From NCBI GenBank assembly GCA_007922195.1, contig ML681996.1, forward strand, positions 23,952,932-24,016,931: 64,000 nucleotides of DNA, given 5' to 3'. Made by a program: the position numbers and the translations under genes. Numbering within the stretch: position 1 is the first letter of the stretch; every line of letters begins with the position of its first letter. Below, one piece after another: positions 32,261-44,054 of the stretch. The notes under the pieces were generated by a model. That model was not told the DNA's origin. It made no database searches and saw nothing but the letters and a program-made list of their open reading frames with translations. This DNA is from Podocnemis expansa. Lineage: Eukaryota > Chordata > Testudines > Podocnemididae.

Positions 32261-32581
32261 TGAAATAGAGAAACACAGGACACCGATGACAGGAAAAGAA
32301 AGGACAAAAGACCCCAGAGACCACGTTGGCAGTGGCAAAAGTGAAGCTAAGCAAGAGATCTCAGATACTGGAGTAGCAATCCAAAAACTAATCAGATGGG
32401 ACTTCTTGGGAGTGACCAGGAATGAACAGCTGGACAATAACTGTTTTTATGTTATAAAGAGAATAGTATGAAGTTTACTTTTACTGGGGTGATCAGTAGT
32501 AGCTGTGTTCTGTATTTTAAAATGCAGAGGAAATAAAGGCCAATAAGAGAGGATTGGAGAAAAAAACAAAAAGGAGAAAGG

Positions 32582-32973
32582 CAGAAGTGTTGCTGCTCTG
32601 CGGAAAGACTTGGGGCACGGGCATGACCCCTGCCCCTGGCCGCAGGCCCTGCCCCCTATGGCCCTGGTCTCCTGCCACCACCAGCTTGGCCCCGGATCCC
32701 CAGCTGGGGATGGGACTAGGAGACATGGGTGCCACCACAGGCAGCCCAACCTGAATTCCCGGCTAGGGACCTGGTTGGGAGTGGCAGGTACCACTGTGGG
32801 CAGCCCAGCTTGGCACAGGGCCAGGAGAGGCAGGTGCCACCACTGGTGGCTGGATCCCAGATCTCTGGCCGAGGACAGGGACAGGGAAGGCAGGGGCTGC
32901 CCTAAACATTTGGGGCACTGGTGCTGGGAGTCAGGGCACGTGCCCCATGTGCCAGGCGCTAGTGACGCCCCTG
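32582..32973. mobile_element. Non-autonomous hAT element
   Basis: 392 bp, GC-rich, from CAGAAGTGTTGCTGCTC to GCGCTAGTGACGCCCCTG. The right end is the classic hAT terminus (CAGGGGCGTCACTAG on the other strand). A perfect 8-bp direct repeat GAGAAAGG flanks it (32574-32581, 32974-32981). Open frames within it (up to 124 codons) are composition artefacts. Confidence 0.85.
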
Positions 32974-32981
32974 GAGAAAGG

Positions 32982-33620
32982 TAGGAGCCTTAGAGGCTTT
33001 ATATAAATCCTCCCTGTAACTCAAATGATCAGATGACAATCAGGCCCTAGGGTCTAGGTCACATAAATGGAACATGTCTCGCCCCTGGATTTCAAGAGAA
33101 ACAGTTCAAGTGTTCATTGAAAGAGTGCAAAGGTTTAGATTTCAGCAAAGCAAAGTCATTTGGGGACTGTTTTACATATTATATTGATATTTCATTTGTG
33201 GATTTAGAGTAAGGGGAATGCAGAAGAGGGGAGGAAAAAGGGCAAGCTGAGAGGAATTAATACAAGAAGTGGCTATGAAAGTTTACAGGACCGAAACCAA
33301 GTCCTATTCAGGCATACCAATAGTGAATGCAAAATAATCAGAAACCAGGGAGATATTGGCACTACAAGGGTCCATGTCATTAAGTAGCTAGAGAATCACA
33401 ATAATCTCAAAATTTTCAATAAGCTAAATAGTTAATCTCAACATCTCATCCTTTGAAAGGAACATCTTTGAATGTCAATGCCTAAATAATGTCATTAAAA
33501 GAAATAAAAAGATGTCTGTCCTTTGTTGATCTGAAACTGAAGTTCACACTTCCACTCTCAGGCCTTCAACATTCTCCAGAGTTTGCTCTGTCTAAACAGG
33601 ATTGACTAACAATAACATTT
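32982..33620. other. Unassigned AT-rich DNA
   Basis: No gene or repeat recognised. Confidence 0.45.
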
Positions 33621-33628
33621 AACTCGAC

Positions 33629-34078
33629 GAGGTGGTTCCCAACCTTTTCATTAACATGGCACACTACAATGAGACAAACAAGTACATGGCACACCCACTT
33701 TTTTCATCTGAATTGATTGCTCATAAACATCACATTTGCTTACATTGAATATAGTTTTTGTCTTACTAGAGAGGTTGGCAATACAGTGCATGCAATAAGC
33801 TAAATAAGGATCAAGTGCATTAATGTTTCAAATCTACCAGAAAAAAATACACATCATCTCAAATTCTCCCTTTGACTATCTGCATTTAGAATGTTCATGT
33901 TTTAGAATCAAAAGACCAATATCTTACATTTAATTTGACGACTATTTCCCCAAGTTTTATGAGCTGTAATTTTGGTTGGATAGAATATGGTTTAAGATAA
34001 AACAATGTTTATTACCTTTGTAGAAAATTTCACAACACACTTGGACAGTTCTCATGGCACGGGGGTTGAAAACCACTG
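33629..34078. mobile_element. Non-autonomous hAT element, 450 bp
   Basis: Ends GAGGTGGTTCCCAACCTTTT and GGGGGTTGAAAACCACTG are inverted repeats of the widespread 'CAGTGGTTCYCAACC' hAT type. Flanks AACTCGAC (33621-33628) and AACTAGAC (34079-34086) match at 7 of 8 positions. The interior is AT-rich, with ATGGCACAC direct or inverted copies near both ends. Confidence 0.85.
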
Positions 34079-34086
34079 AACTAGAC

Positions 34087-35366
34087 CACTCATCATTTTC
34101 CCCTTCCCCTCTCAATGGAAAAGGTATATAAAAATAATCTGAGTTTAATTTTGTACGTGTATCTTTCCATGAGGTCTGCTGGTTTTCAGTGCTGCTCCAA
34201 AGAAACAAACACACACACGTACACACCCCCAAAGTGGCCAGTATCTTTTGTGTGATGAAAATAAAGGCCCATTAATAAAAAAAGTGTCATCTTTGGACCT
34301 TGAATTTAAGTAGCCCCCTATCATAAATGCATTTAACAGTTTATCATGCTCAGACAATGATGTTCTGCCTCTCTTTTAAAGGTTCTTCTACTTCCACAGG
34401 GCAAATGCATTTCACCAGAAACCTGGGGGTGTGGACTACCCTATTATGGCAGGAAAAAAAAATAGTTCAAAATGAGCTGATGGGAGACTGGCTAGATAAA
34501 AGTAATCAGCAGGTCCAGAAGACCCAAAGCAGTATGAAAAGGATAAGGATGCTCACAGGGTGGATTGGAAAGAGACACAGAAGCTGCACAGCACAAAGAG
34601 ATGTGTGTTGACAGATTCAAGGAACATGGCTATAAGTAGGAGGAGGAAGATGAAACACTGCAGAAGTTGATATGTGACCTATTACTTGAGCTGACAGCTA
34701 CCAGACTGCAGGCTCCAGTGCAAACCATAGCTCCTGTTCTCAATCCCACTCATCATTATGAAGCCTTGCAGAGCATCCATCCTTTTGATAATTCTGGGGA
34801 TTGCTATAACAGGATACAGGCAAACACTAGTGTGGAATGAACAAATGAATCCATCTATTCCTATCCATGCACAGTCTGCACATGCCGAGTGTGCCAGAAA
34901 AGCCAAGGATAAACTGAAAAATTAAATCACAGGGTTTAGTTATTGCTGTGCAACCCATGATGGCAGCTGGTCTGCATTTCTGATTATTACAGCACATGGA
35001 TACACATGTAAAATAAGACACTGAATTTTCATCCAAGGTTACAACAAGTTTTACTATATGTAATGGTAAAAGTAAAATAAAAATTGAATGAACTTGAATG
35101 AACATCATTGCATGCCCAAAATCAAACGTTCATCATCAAACTTTACACAACTGTCCACATACAACGAATGTCAGTATTTTGGATAAAATCTATGACACAA
35201 GCATGAGGACAGACTGCAAGATACACAATACCTGCGCATTTACTAAAATCTTCTGGCAGTTGGTTCATGTGTCCCAGAAAAGCGCCTCAAATACCATTTC
35301 ATTCCCCCTCATGCATGGGATCATGCAAACCCATTTTATGAGCTAACAAAGCATCCCTGATTCCCA
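34087..35366. other. Unassigned DNA
   Basis: Scattered frames of up to 94 codons on both strands without domains. No repeat recognised. Confidence 0.45.
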
Positions 35367-35367
35367 T

Positions 35368-35563
35368 TTCACTTAAAGCCTAACAAATTCATTTTTTTGC
35401 ATGAGCTTTCACATGGGAGAAAATCCCACTTAAGTGTCTGAGAAAGTGGGATTTTCTCCTTTGAAAGCTCATGCAAAAGATAAATTTGTTAGGCTTTAAG
35501 TGCCATAGGACTCCTTGTTTGTTTGTTTTACTGAACTAGACTAACACGGCTACACCTTTGGAT
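35368..35563. repeat. Palindromic interspersed repeat, hairpin copy
   Basis: The left arm from TTAAAGCCTAACAAATTCAT runs through GAGCTTTCACATGGGAGAAA. A centre at about 35430 is followed by the inverted arm (AGTGGGATTTTCTCCTTTGA, GCTCATGCAAAAGATAAATT) and by GCCATAGGACTCCTTGTTTG, ending ACGGCTACACCTTTGGA. The left outer part is missing. Confidence 0.8.
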
Positions 35564-35569
35564 CCTGAG

Positions 35570-36490
35570 TCCCATTGTGTACCTGAATCCAGCACCAGTT
35601 ATGACAGTCTGGCTGTGTGTACTGGTTCAGATATCCACTAGCCTCCTGAGTCTAGTGAGTCCTGGCTAAATTGTTTCCCCCTTCTGCACACAGATGTGAT
35701 TCAGAGCATAGCAAGCCATAATAATCCAGATTTTATTAATGACAGGGGCATTCATTCAGTTTGAAGGTTAGAGCCAGCAGGATTTCAGTCTGCCAATTGT
35801 ACATTTCACCACCATCTTACAGCTACTGCATGTGTAATTGAACTGCTTTTGCCAGGTCCTCTGAAATTAACATGTAGTTTCATAAGCTGTGGCAAGAAGG
35901 GGTAAGCCGAGTTCCTAGAGCAGTAGTTCTCAATCACTGTGTCGGGATACATTACTGTGTCACCACACAGAGGTAAGTGTTTCATGGAGAGCAAAAGGTT
36001 GAGAACCAGTGCCCTAGCACAACAGTGGAGACAGTAACTCCATTTATAACAATCTCTTTCTATGGGAATAATGACCCAGCTTCTCTATGAAGGTAAAGCT
36101 ATTGCACCCCATGTTTGTGTCCATGCATCTGCCTCCGTGGTCAACCAGGTCTTGCATAATTAAGGAGTGGTACTGTTTGCAGTTTATGTACTCATGGCTC
36201 CTTGTGCTGGGCAAACTATAGGCATGTGGGTCCCATCAACAGCCCCAGCACAGTTTGGAATGACCATTCTCTGAAAACCAGAAATTATTTCAGGAACTTT
36301 TTCTATGTTAACCCTCTTTAGGCCAATCACAGTCCAGATTGCCTCTGCCACCACCAGAATAGTGCCAGTACCTCTGTATCACCCCACAATTGATTTGTCA
36401 TCCCCAAATGGGCTAGCCATGAACTTTTAGCAGTCAGGACTTGCCAACTCCATTATGGTGACAGTCCATGCCCCGAGACAGAGCAGCCGT
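35570..36490 (-). pseudogene. PIF/Harbinger (HARBI1-like) transposase fossil
   Basis: Read on the minus strand, the pieces follow the order of HARBI1-like DDE transposases. First comes MELASPDC then MASPFGDDKSIVG (about 36410-36470), equivalent to the helix-turn-helix region. Next is ISGFQRMVIPNCAGAVDGTH (around 36222-36281), the first catalytic Asp context. Then a shifted piece equivalent to YINxKQYHSLIMQxLVDHxGRxMDxN (about 36090-36180), then SAYPFLPQLMK (about 35878-35913), and finally ALNHICVQKGET (about 35678-35714), matching the 'ALHNICExxGE' end. Frameshifts, stops and a 91-bp hAT insert (35921-36011) break it. Such enzymes cut and paste elements with short GG-type ends and 3-bp duplications, matching the miniature elements in this window. 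Confidence 0.75.
35921..36011. mobile_element. Tiny hAT element inside the Harbinger transposase
   Basis: 91 bp from CAGTAGTTCTCAATC to AGGTTGAGAACCAGTG, imperfect inverted ends of the 'CAGTGGTTCTCAACC' type. Flanks TCCTAGAG and CCCTAGCA share only the CCTAG core, so the target duplication is eroded. The transposase reading resumes directly after it. Confidence 0.65.
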
Positions 36491-38455
36491 CTCTGCTCCG
36501 CCACGCCGGTGCAGCCCTCTTCCAGGTCATCGCCCATAGGGGGCAGGTTGGGCTGGAGGGTGGGAGTGGCCTTGTGGGCCACCATTCCTTCCCTAGTAAG
36601 GAGGTAGGACTGGCATTCAGGGGCAGGTGGTTTTGTGTAGTGGTACACCATGGAATCACCTAGACCAGTGGCAGCATGGGCCAGTGGTGCTTTGGCCAGC
36701 CAGGGACCTTCTCTGCCCAGAGATTGGGATTGCCTTGAAGCCCCAGGCCAAGGAGGCCCTGCTAACTCAGAACTCCAGTGAAGTGGGGTGAACTAGCATT
36801 GTGGAGCAGAGCAGGCTGGCGATGCTCTGGGCCGGTGGGGCCTCCCCTTAGCCCAGGGTTTGCCCTTCACTGCAAGGCAGCCCCATTTTCTGGGCTAAAA
36901 GAGGCCCCGCTGGCCCAGAGCACCAGCAACTCATGCCAATCCCCAGCTGGGCAGTCCTACTGTACACCGCTGCACAACGCCACCTTCCTCCAACCAGCAG
37001 CCCTATCTCCATTCTGGGGACAGAGTGGCTGTCTAGGTGACCAGCGCTAGCCTGTGACCCACCTTCCCCTGCTTCCTGCCCTGCTCCACACCCCTGTTGG
37101 GCATGGTGCCCAGGGCCTTTATCTTTTTTAAAGTTCCAGTCCTGGTGGTAGCAACCTGATCCTGGACTGGCATGGCTACTCTCAAGAGGGAAGGCAGGGA
37201 CAAGTTGATCAGCAGCCTCCAGGAACATCTGCTTCTTTGTGTGGAGAAAAAGATGGCTACCTTGGTCATCCACATGACAGTGTGATCTCACCTGTTTGTG
37301 CTTAGGGCTTTTATCCAAAATCATCAGTCTAGATAGGAAGACTCTGCAGTTAAAAACAACAATAGACGTGAATAGCACCAACTTATTTGCAACTGGCATG
37401 TCTGTATCCTGCCCTGACAAGTGCCTTCAGCAGTTAAGAAAACTGCAGATAAAACATTCCCCAGCATCTCAGAGGTGCTCTGCCTGTGTCCCAAAATAGA
37501 ACTGGCAACATGAAGTAGAGAAGTTCCCCCACCAGGGTGGGATTTAGGTTGGGTTTGGCTTCAAGGAACATGAGGACACAAAATGGATTGAATGAATGTG
37601 CTCACAGGCTACAACTGCCCAAAACACTTCTAGCCAACACCCACAAGATGGACTGATATGACCTTCTCTGACTCATGACAAAAAAAAAAAAACCTTGGCT
37701 GGCGAAGACACTGTGAACCCTGGGATATCAATGTCCACACCTACAGAAGCTGAAGTTCTGATTTGGGTCTGCATTCTGCACTACAGATGTGTCAGCAGAG
37801 TTGTGAAGCCTGGGTTTCCATTGCAGCATGGATGCTCAAGAATGGGCTTGAAAACATGAGTTCACAACCCCAGATCCTACAAACATGGGCCAAGTGTGCA
37901 GGGAGACACACCTGTATTCATAGATTGATACATTAAGCAAGGATCAGCCAAGCCATGTGCTCTCAGGCTCTTCAGATCAACTTAGCTCTGTGTCTGTGGT
38001 GGCAATACTCTGAAAGAAAAATGCATCAACACTGGTGCTTAGTTGTCTGGGTGGTTGGTCTCAAGGCAGCAAGAAATGTAGATGGAGATTTAAAAAGAAA
38101 AAAGGCCTTAAGTTCTCTACTCTTTGCAATCATACAGGAAAACCATCTTGCCTGTACAATGTATGCTCTATAGAGACCTAATAAGGGTAATTTCATGTCC
38201 CTGTTGGATGTTCCATTACATAATGAATGGACCGTTACTCTGCTCCACCCTTTGTTCTCCCAAGAAAGGCCTGCACCAAGCTCAGAGGAAACAGTGAAAC
38301 ACTGTCTCCTCCCCTGCGTATGGTCATTGTGAAAAGGGGGAGGAAAGTCAATGCCATTTTGCTCTCCCCAACCAAATCTGTATTTCAACTGCCCCACTGG
38401 TGAGAGCTCAGAACAAGGCTGAGAGGAGGGGAAGAACCAACAGAAGCAGGAGCAG
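36491..38455. other. Unassigned DNA with a GC-rich block at 36660-37060
   Basis: A 190-codon minus-strand frame (36848-37420) crosses the GC-rich block. It has no recognisable domain and overlaps a plus-strand frame, so I do not call it a gene. A run of thirteen A lies at 37680-37692. Nothing else recognised. The part next to 36490 could belong to the 5' region of the Harbinger element. Confidence 0.4.
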
Positions 38456-38606
38456 CAGGGCTGTAACTACAGCAGGGCCAATGGGGCTTTGCCCCAGGCT
38501 CACCAGAGCAACTCAATATTGCCGCTCATTTAAAAGGCGTGTTTTGCAGCACCAGCCCCAAGAGCTGCTAATGGCAAGGGGCGCGTTCTGATCCGAACAC
38601 GCCCCA
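38456..38606. mobile_element. Possible short hAT element
   Basis: CAGGGCTGTAACTACAGCAG at 38456 resembles the hAT start 'CAGGGGCGTAACTAC', with a following GGGCCAATGGGGC. An inverted counterpart (AACACGCCCC) lies near 38597-38606. I see no convincing 8-bp duplication. Confidence 0.35.
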
Positions 38607-38860
38607 GGCAGTGGTCACCACCTTATGGGTCTGAGAAGGAGACTGAAAGTGCAACAGACAAAGTGGGAAAAAAACAGATGGGAAGAACTAAGTGAGAGGG
38701 GGGATAAAAAGACTAATGAGAGAGAGAGATGGGGAGAGGATTAGATAAGACCAAAGTTTGCTGTCAAATACAATGAAGGGATGGGCAAGGAATTGGGACA
38801 AAAAGTAAAAAAACCTGCCCTTCCAGAGGATCTAGAACCCAAGTTCCTCACTCTCACCCA
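38607..38860. other. Purine-rich spacer
   Basis: GA-rich strand (about 38630-38760) with AGAGAGAGAG at 38720-38729. No other feature. Confidence 0.4.
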
Positions 38861-38941
38861 AATCATAGAATCATAGGGTTGGAAGGGACATCATGAGGTC
38901 ATCTAGTCCAACCCCCTGCTAAAAGCAGGGCCCTACTCCCA

Positions 38942-40035
38942 CTAAATCATCCCAGCCAGGGTTTTGTCCAGCCAGGCCTTAAATATCTCCAAAGATGGAG
39001 ATTCCATCACCTCCCTAGGTAACCCATTCCAATGCTTCACCATCCTCCTAGTGAGAAAGTTTTTCCTAATATCCAACCTCGACTTTCCGATTTGCAACTT
39101 GAAACCACTGCTCCTTGTTCTGTCCTCTGTTAACACTGAGAACAGCCTGGCTCCCTCCTCCTTGGAGAACCCCTTCAAGCAGTTGAAGGTTGCTACCAAA
39201 TCCCCCTCAGTCTTCTCTTCTGCAGGCTAAATAAGCCTAGTTCCTTCAGTCTCTCCTCGTAAGTCATGTCTCCCAACCCCCTCATCATTTTCATTGCCCT
39301 CCACTGGACTTTTTCTAATTTGTTAACATCCTTTCTGTAGTGGGGAACCCAAAACTGGACATAGTATTCCATATGCGGCCGCACCAACACCAAATAGAGG
39401 GAAATAATCACTTCCCTCGATCTACTGGCAACACTCCTACTGATGCCATTGGCCTTTTTGACAACAAGAGCACACTGCTGACCCATATCCAGCTTCCTGT
39501 CCACCATAACCCCCAGGTCCTTTTCTACAGTGCTGCTACTTAGCCAATTGCTCCCCAGCCTGTAGCAGTGCATGGGGTTTTTCTGTCTTAAGTACAGGAC
39601 TTTGCCCTTGTCCTTGTTGAACCTCATGGTCATTGCTTTTGGCCCACTGGATCCTGTCCCTGCCATCCAGAGTGTCTACCATTCCCCCCAGCTTCATATT
39701 ATCTGCGACCTTACTGAGCATGCAGTCTATCCCATCATCCAGATCATTAACGAAAATGCTGAACAGAACTGGCCCCAGGACCGACCCCTGAGGCACTCCA
39801 CTTGTTACTTTTTGCCAACAGACATTGAGCCCTTGATTCTTACTTGCTGAAACTGTTGATCTAGCCAGTTCTGTATCCACCTTACAGTCTACTCATCCAG
39901 CCCATACTTTCTTAACTTGCTGATGAGAATGCTGTGGAAAACCATATCAAAAGCCTTGACAAAATTGAGGTATATCATGCCAATGGCTATTTCTGCATCC
40001 AAAAATCCAGTCATCTCATTGTAGAAAGTGATGAG
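38942..40035 (-). pseudogene. CR1 copy A, reverse transcriptase C-terminal half
   Basis: Open pieces 38942-39199 ([20 protein letters not shown]), 39193-39666 and 39536-39880. The last contains [20 protein letters not shown] followed by LSKVADNMKLGG. The catalytic motif should read FADD; here the second Asp is Asn and the Phe is Val, so polymerase activity would be lost. Frameshifts join the pieces. The part upstream of 40035 is displaced by the insert that ends at 40868. Confidence 0.88.
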
Positions 40036-40868
40036 ACTTATTTGGATGCCGGGAGGTGGATGGGCAGAAGCCCACCCACTGCTAACACCCCTCCCCCAGC
40101 TTAAGGGGAAGTGGCCCTAGGCCCAAGGCCAATTGATTTCAGGGGACAACTAGTGAAGAATAGGGACTGGTGTGGGGGGTCAGAGGTTCAAAACTAGAGA
40201 ATTAGAGGGGGACACCAAACAGAGAACCCTGGACAATGCCCACTGCTCCCAGAAGGTATCGAGGGAGCCAGCAGATGCTGCCTAGAGGAACCCTGCCCGG
40301 AGGCATTAGCGGACAAGGAACCCACAGTCGCAGGCCCCTCCCTCAGCCAACCTCCTCTCCCTGGTCTTGTAGATGGCCTGTTTTGCATAGGCCAGGAGGA
40401 GGTTGGCGAGGAGGTCCCATGACTTCATGGGGCCACAGATAGGAAGTGAATATAGGAATGTATGTGGGGAGAAGTGCAGCCAGAACCTCAATAAGAGGTT
40501 CTAAATGAGCCAGAAGAGGAGCTGCAACCTGGCGCATTCAAGGTAGGCGTGCACCAGGGTACCCCTCTCACCACAAAAGGGGCAAGTGTCTGGGTTGGGG
40601 GTGAACCACGCCAAGTACATGCCCAGGCTCACGGCTCCATGCAGGAGCCACCAACTGATATCCCCGGTGGGCTGCGGGGTCAAGGTGGCATACAGGCTGG
40701 CCCACCGGTGGTCCTTGCCCTCCACAGATGGGATCTGGTCCCACCATTTGGTGTCAGGGAAGGACATAAGGATGAGGAAGTGGATGGTGTGGAGCACGAG
40801 CGTGTACAGGTACTTGCAAGGCGCAGTTCAGAAGGGGACCAGCTGCAGGTCTAGCAGCCAGCTCAGGG
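40036..40868 (-). mobile_element. LINE 3' end of L1/Tx1 type inserted in CR1 copy A
   Basis: The minus-strand frame (40501-40797) reads WWLLHGAVSLGMYLAWFTPN, then CPFCGERGTLVHAYLECARL: a CxxC...H...C zinc-finger-like end typical of Tx1-related LINE ORF2 proteins. Shifted downstream pieces continue with FWLHFSPHTFLYS and AIYKTRERRLAEGGACDCG. Flanks GTAGAAAGTGATGAG (40021-40035) and ATAGAAGGCGATGAG (40870-40884) are a diverged 15-bp target duplication of CR1 sequence. The element is heavily 5' truncated (about 830 bp). Clade assignment is from pattern memory only. Confidence 0.65.
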
Positions 40869-41725
40869 CATAGAAGGCGATGAGGTTGGTCAGGCACAAT
40901 TTGCCCTTGGTGAATCTATGCTGACTGTTCCTGATCACTCTATTTTCCTCCAAGTGTTTCAGGTTGGATTCTTTGAGGACCTGCTCCATGATTTTTCCAG
41001 GGATTGAGGTGAGGCTGATTGGTCTGTAGTTCCCCGAGTCCTTCTTTTTCCCTTTCTTGAAGATAGGCACTGTATTTGCCTTTTTCCAATCATCTGGGAC
41101 CTCCCCTGTTCACTACAAGTTTTCAAAGATAGTGGCCAGTGGCTCTGCAATCAGATTGGCCAGCTCCCTCAGCACCCTCAGATGCAGTTCATCTCGCCTC
41201 ATAGACTTGCGCAGATCCAACTTCTTTAAGTAGTTCCTAACCTGACCCTCCATCACTGAAGGCTGATGATCTTCTCTCCATTCTGCACTACCCAGTGTAG
41301 TGGCCTGGGAGCTGGCCATCCCTGTGAAGACTGAAGTTAAAAAAGCATTGAACACTTCAGCCTTTTCCACTTCTTCCACCATGAGGATACCTGCCCCATA
41401 CACCAAGGACCTATACCATCCCTGTTCCTCTTCTTGTTACTGACTTACTTGTAGAACCCCTTCCTGTTATCCTTCACATCCCTTGCTAGCTGCAACTCCA
41501 ATTAGCCTTTGGCCTTTCTGATTTTATCTCTGCAGACCTGAGCAGTATCTATTTATGCCTCCCTAGTCATCTGTCCAAGTTTCTACTTCTTATAAGCTTC
41601 CCTTTAATGTTCCAGCTCACTGCAGAGTTCTCTGCTAAGCCATGCTGGGCACCTTCCACATTTGCTGTTCCTTCTGCACATGGGAATGGTATCTTCCTGT
41701 GCCCTTAACAGGGTTTCTTTAAAAT
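40869..41725 (-). pseudogene. CR1 copy A, linker between endonuclease and RT
   Basis: Minus strand: SLTSIPGKIMEQVLKESNLK and LEENRVIRNSQHRFTKGK (40828-41070), preceded by KAEVFNAFLTSVFTGMA and MEGQVRNYLKKLDLRKSM (41113-41406). Towards 41725 the frame reads KETLLRAQEDTIPM. This is the CR1 segment between endonuclease and palm. It has frameshifts and ends at the insertion point of CR1 copy B. Confidence 0.85.
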
Positions 41726-43279
41726 CATAGAATCATAGGGTTAGAAGGGACCTCATGAGGTCATCTAGTCCAAACCCCTGCCAAAAAAGCAGGACCACTC
41801 TCACTAAATTATCCCAGCCAGGGTTTTGTCTAACCAAGTCTTAAATATTTCCAAAAATCGAGATTCCACCACTTCCCTAGGTAGCCCATTCCAATGCTTT
41901 ACCTCTCTCCTAGTAAAAAAAGTTTTTTCCTAATATCCAATCTCGACCTCCCCAGCTGCAACTTGAAACCATTGCTCCTTGTTCTGTCCTCTGTTACTAC
42001 TGAGAACAGCTGAGCTCTGTCCTCCTTGGAGCATCCCTTCAAGTAGTTGAAGGTTGCTATCAAATCCCCCTCAGTCTTCTCTTCTGCAGGCTAAATAAGC
42101 CTAGTTCCTTCAGTCTCTCTTCATAGGTCTTCTGCTCCAGCCCCTTGATCATTTTTGTTGTCCTCGGCTGGATTCTTTCTAACTTGTCTATGTCTTTTTT
42201 GTAGTGGGGAGCCCAAAACTGGACACAGTATTCCAGATGCAACCTCACCAGTGCCAAATAGAGGGGAACAATCACATCCCTCGATCTGCTGGCAACACTT
42301 CTACTGATGCAGCCTAGTATGCCATTGGCCTTTTTGGCAGCAAGAGCACACTGCTGACTCATATCCAGCTTCCCATCCACCATGACCCCCAGGTCCTTTT
42401 CCATAGAGCTGCTACTTAGCTGATTGCTCCCCAGCCTGGAGCAGTGCATGGGGCTTTTCCATCACAAGTGCAGGACTTTGCATTTCTTGTTTTTGGACCT
42501 CATGAGATTTCTATTGGCCCACTGCTCCAATTTGTCTAGGTCTCCCTGAATCCTATCCCTGCCTTCCAGTGTATCTACCATTCCCCCCAACTTGGTGTCA
42601 TCCACAAATTTACTGAGTGCACAATCTATCCCATCATCCAGATCATTAATGAAAATGTTGAACAGAACTGGCCCCAGGATCGACCCCTGGGGCACACCAC
42701 TCATTACTGGTTGCCAACTAGACATGGAGCCATTGATTCCTAATCACTGACACCATTGATCTAGCCAGTTTTCTATCCATCTTACAGTCCACACATCTAA
42801 GCCATACTTCCTTAACTTGCCAACGAGAATGCTGTGGGAAACCGTATCAAAAGCCTTGCGAAAGTCGAGGTATATCACATCAACAGCTCTTCCCGTGTCC
42901 ACAAATCCAGTCATATCATAGAAGGCAATGAGACTGGTCATGTGTGATTTACTGTTGGTGAACCCATGCTGACTATTCCTGGTCACTCTATTTTCCTCCA
43001 AGTGTTTCAGGATGGATTCTTTGAGAACCTGCTCCATGATTTTACCAGGGATTGAGGTGAGGCTGACATCTGTAACTTCCCGGATCCTCCTTTTTCCCTT
43101 TCTTGAAGATAGGCACTATATTTGCTTTTTTCCAGTCCTCCAGCATCTCCCCCATTCACCATGAGTTTTCAAAGATGATGGCCAGTGGTACTGCTATCTC
43201 ATCAGCCAACTCCCTCAGCACCCTCAGGTGCAGTTCATCTGGCCCCATGGACTTTTGAACATCCAGCTTCTTTAAGTAG
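41726..43279 (-). mobile_element. CR1 copy B, 5'-truncated, inserted into copy A
   Basis: 1,554 bp from tail (CATAGAATCATAGGGTTAG at 41726) to the linker [10 protein letters not shown] near 43279. TAAAAT lies on both sides (41720-41725, 43280-43285) as a 6-bp target duplication. The RT is in at least three open pieces: 42744-43037 ([20 protein letters not shown]), 42462-42725 ([20 protein letters not shown], then [10 protein letters not shown]) and 42060-42449 ([20 protein letters not shown]). It keeps both catalytic Asp residues but is broken by shifts. Very similar to the copy at 18640-19887. Confidence 0.88.
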
Positions 43280-43285
43280 TAAAAT

Positions 43286-44054
43286 ACAGCCAGCTCTCTT
43301 GGATGCCTTTCCCCTTCAGATCAGTCTGCCAAAGGATCCTGCCCATCAGTTCCCTGAGAGAGCCAAAATCTGCTTCTCTGTAGTCCAGGGTCTGTGTTTT
43401 GCTTCTTTCCTTTTTTCCATTGATCAGGACCCTGAACTCCACTATCTCATGGTCACTGCTACCCAGGTTGCCATTTACTTCTACTTCCCTAATCAATTCT
43501 TCTCTGTTTGTGAGCAGCAGGTTGAGAGGTGCAAGGCCCATAGTTGGTTCTTCCCACATTTGTACCAGTAAGTCATCTGCAACAATCTCCAAAAACTTCC
43601 TGTATTGCCTGTGCACTGCTATATTGACCTCCCAGCAGATGTCAGGGTAACTGAAGTCCCCCATGAGAACCAGGGCCCGTGATCTGGAAACTTCTGCTAG
43701 TTGTCTATAGAAAGCCTCATCCACCTCCTCCTGCTGGTCTGGTGGTCTACAGCAAACACGTACCATGACAACACCCTTGTTGCCCTCTCCTCTAAACTTA
43801 ACCCAGAGATTTTTAGCCAGCTTGTCTCCACTTTCATAGTGGAACTCCGAGCAGTCATAAAGCTCTTTTATATATAGCGCTACTCCTCCACCTCTTCTTC
43901 CCTGCCTGTCCTTCCTGAACAATTTATACCCATCCATGGCAGTGCTCCAGTCATGCAAGCTATCCCACCACATCTCTGTTATTCCAATTACATTATAGTT
44001 CCTTGTCTGTGCCAGTACTACCAATTCTTCCTGCTTGTTTCCCAAGCTCCTCAC
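43286..44054 (-). pseudogene. CR1 copy A, AP-endonuclease domain
   Basis: About 256 open codons. The apurinic-like endonuclease motifs appear in order: NYNVIGITEMWWDS (catalytic Glu), GYKLFRKDRQGRRGGGVALY, VLMGDFSYPDICW and GSSDHEIVEF (catalytic Asp-His near the end). It runs on to [10 protein letters not shown], where copy B has been inserted. The start near 44054 lacks the upstream N-terminal part and ORF1. In an intact element this domain nicks target DNA to prime reverse transcription. Confidence 0.92.

Noticed and set aside
36848..37420. A 190-codon minus-strand frame as a possible host gene
   Set aside because: No domain, no visible start context or splice pattern, overlap with a plus-strand frame in a GC-rich block. 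Left unassigned.
43272..43300. Internal deletion in CR1 joining endonuclease to RT
   Set aside because: The TAAAAT duplication and the restored ESWLYF/KETLLRAQ order show it is the edge of a nested CR1 insertion.
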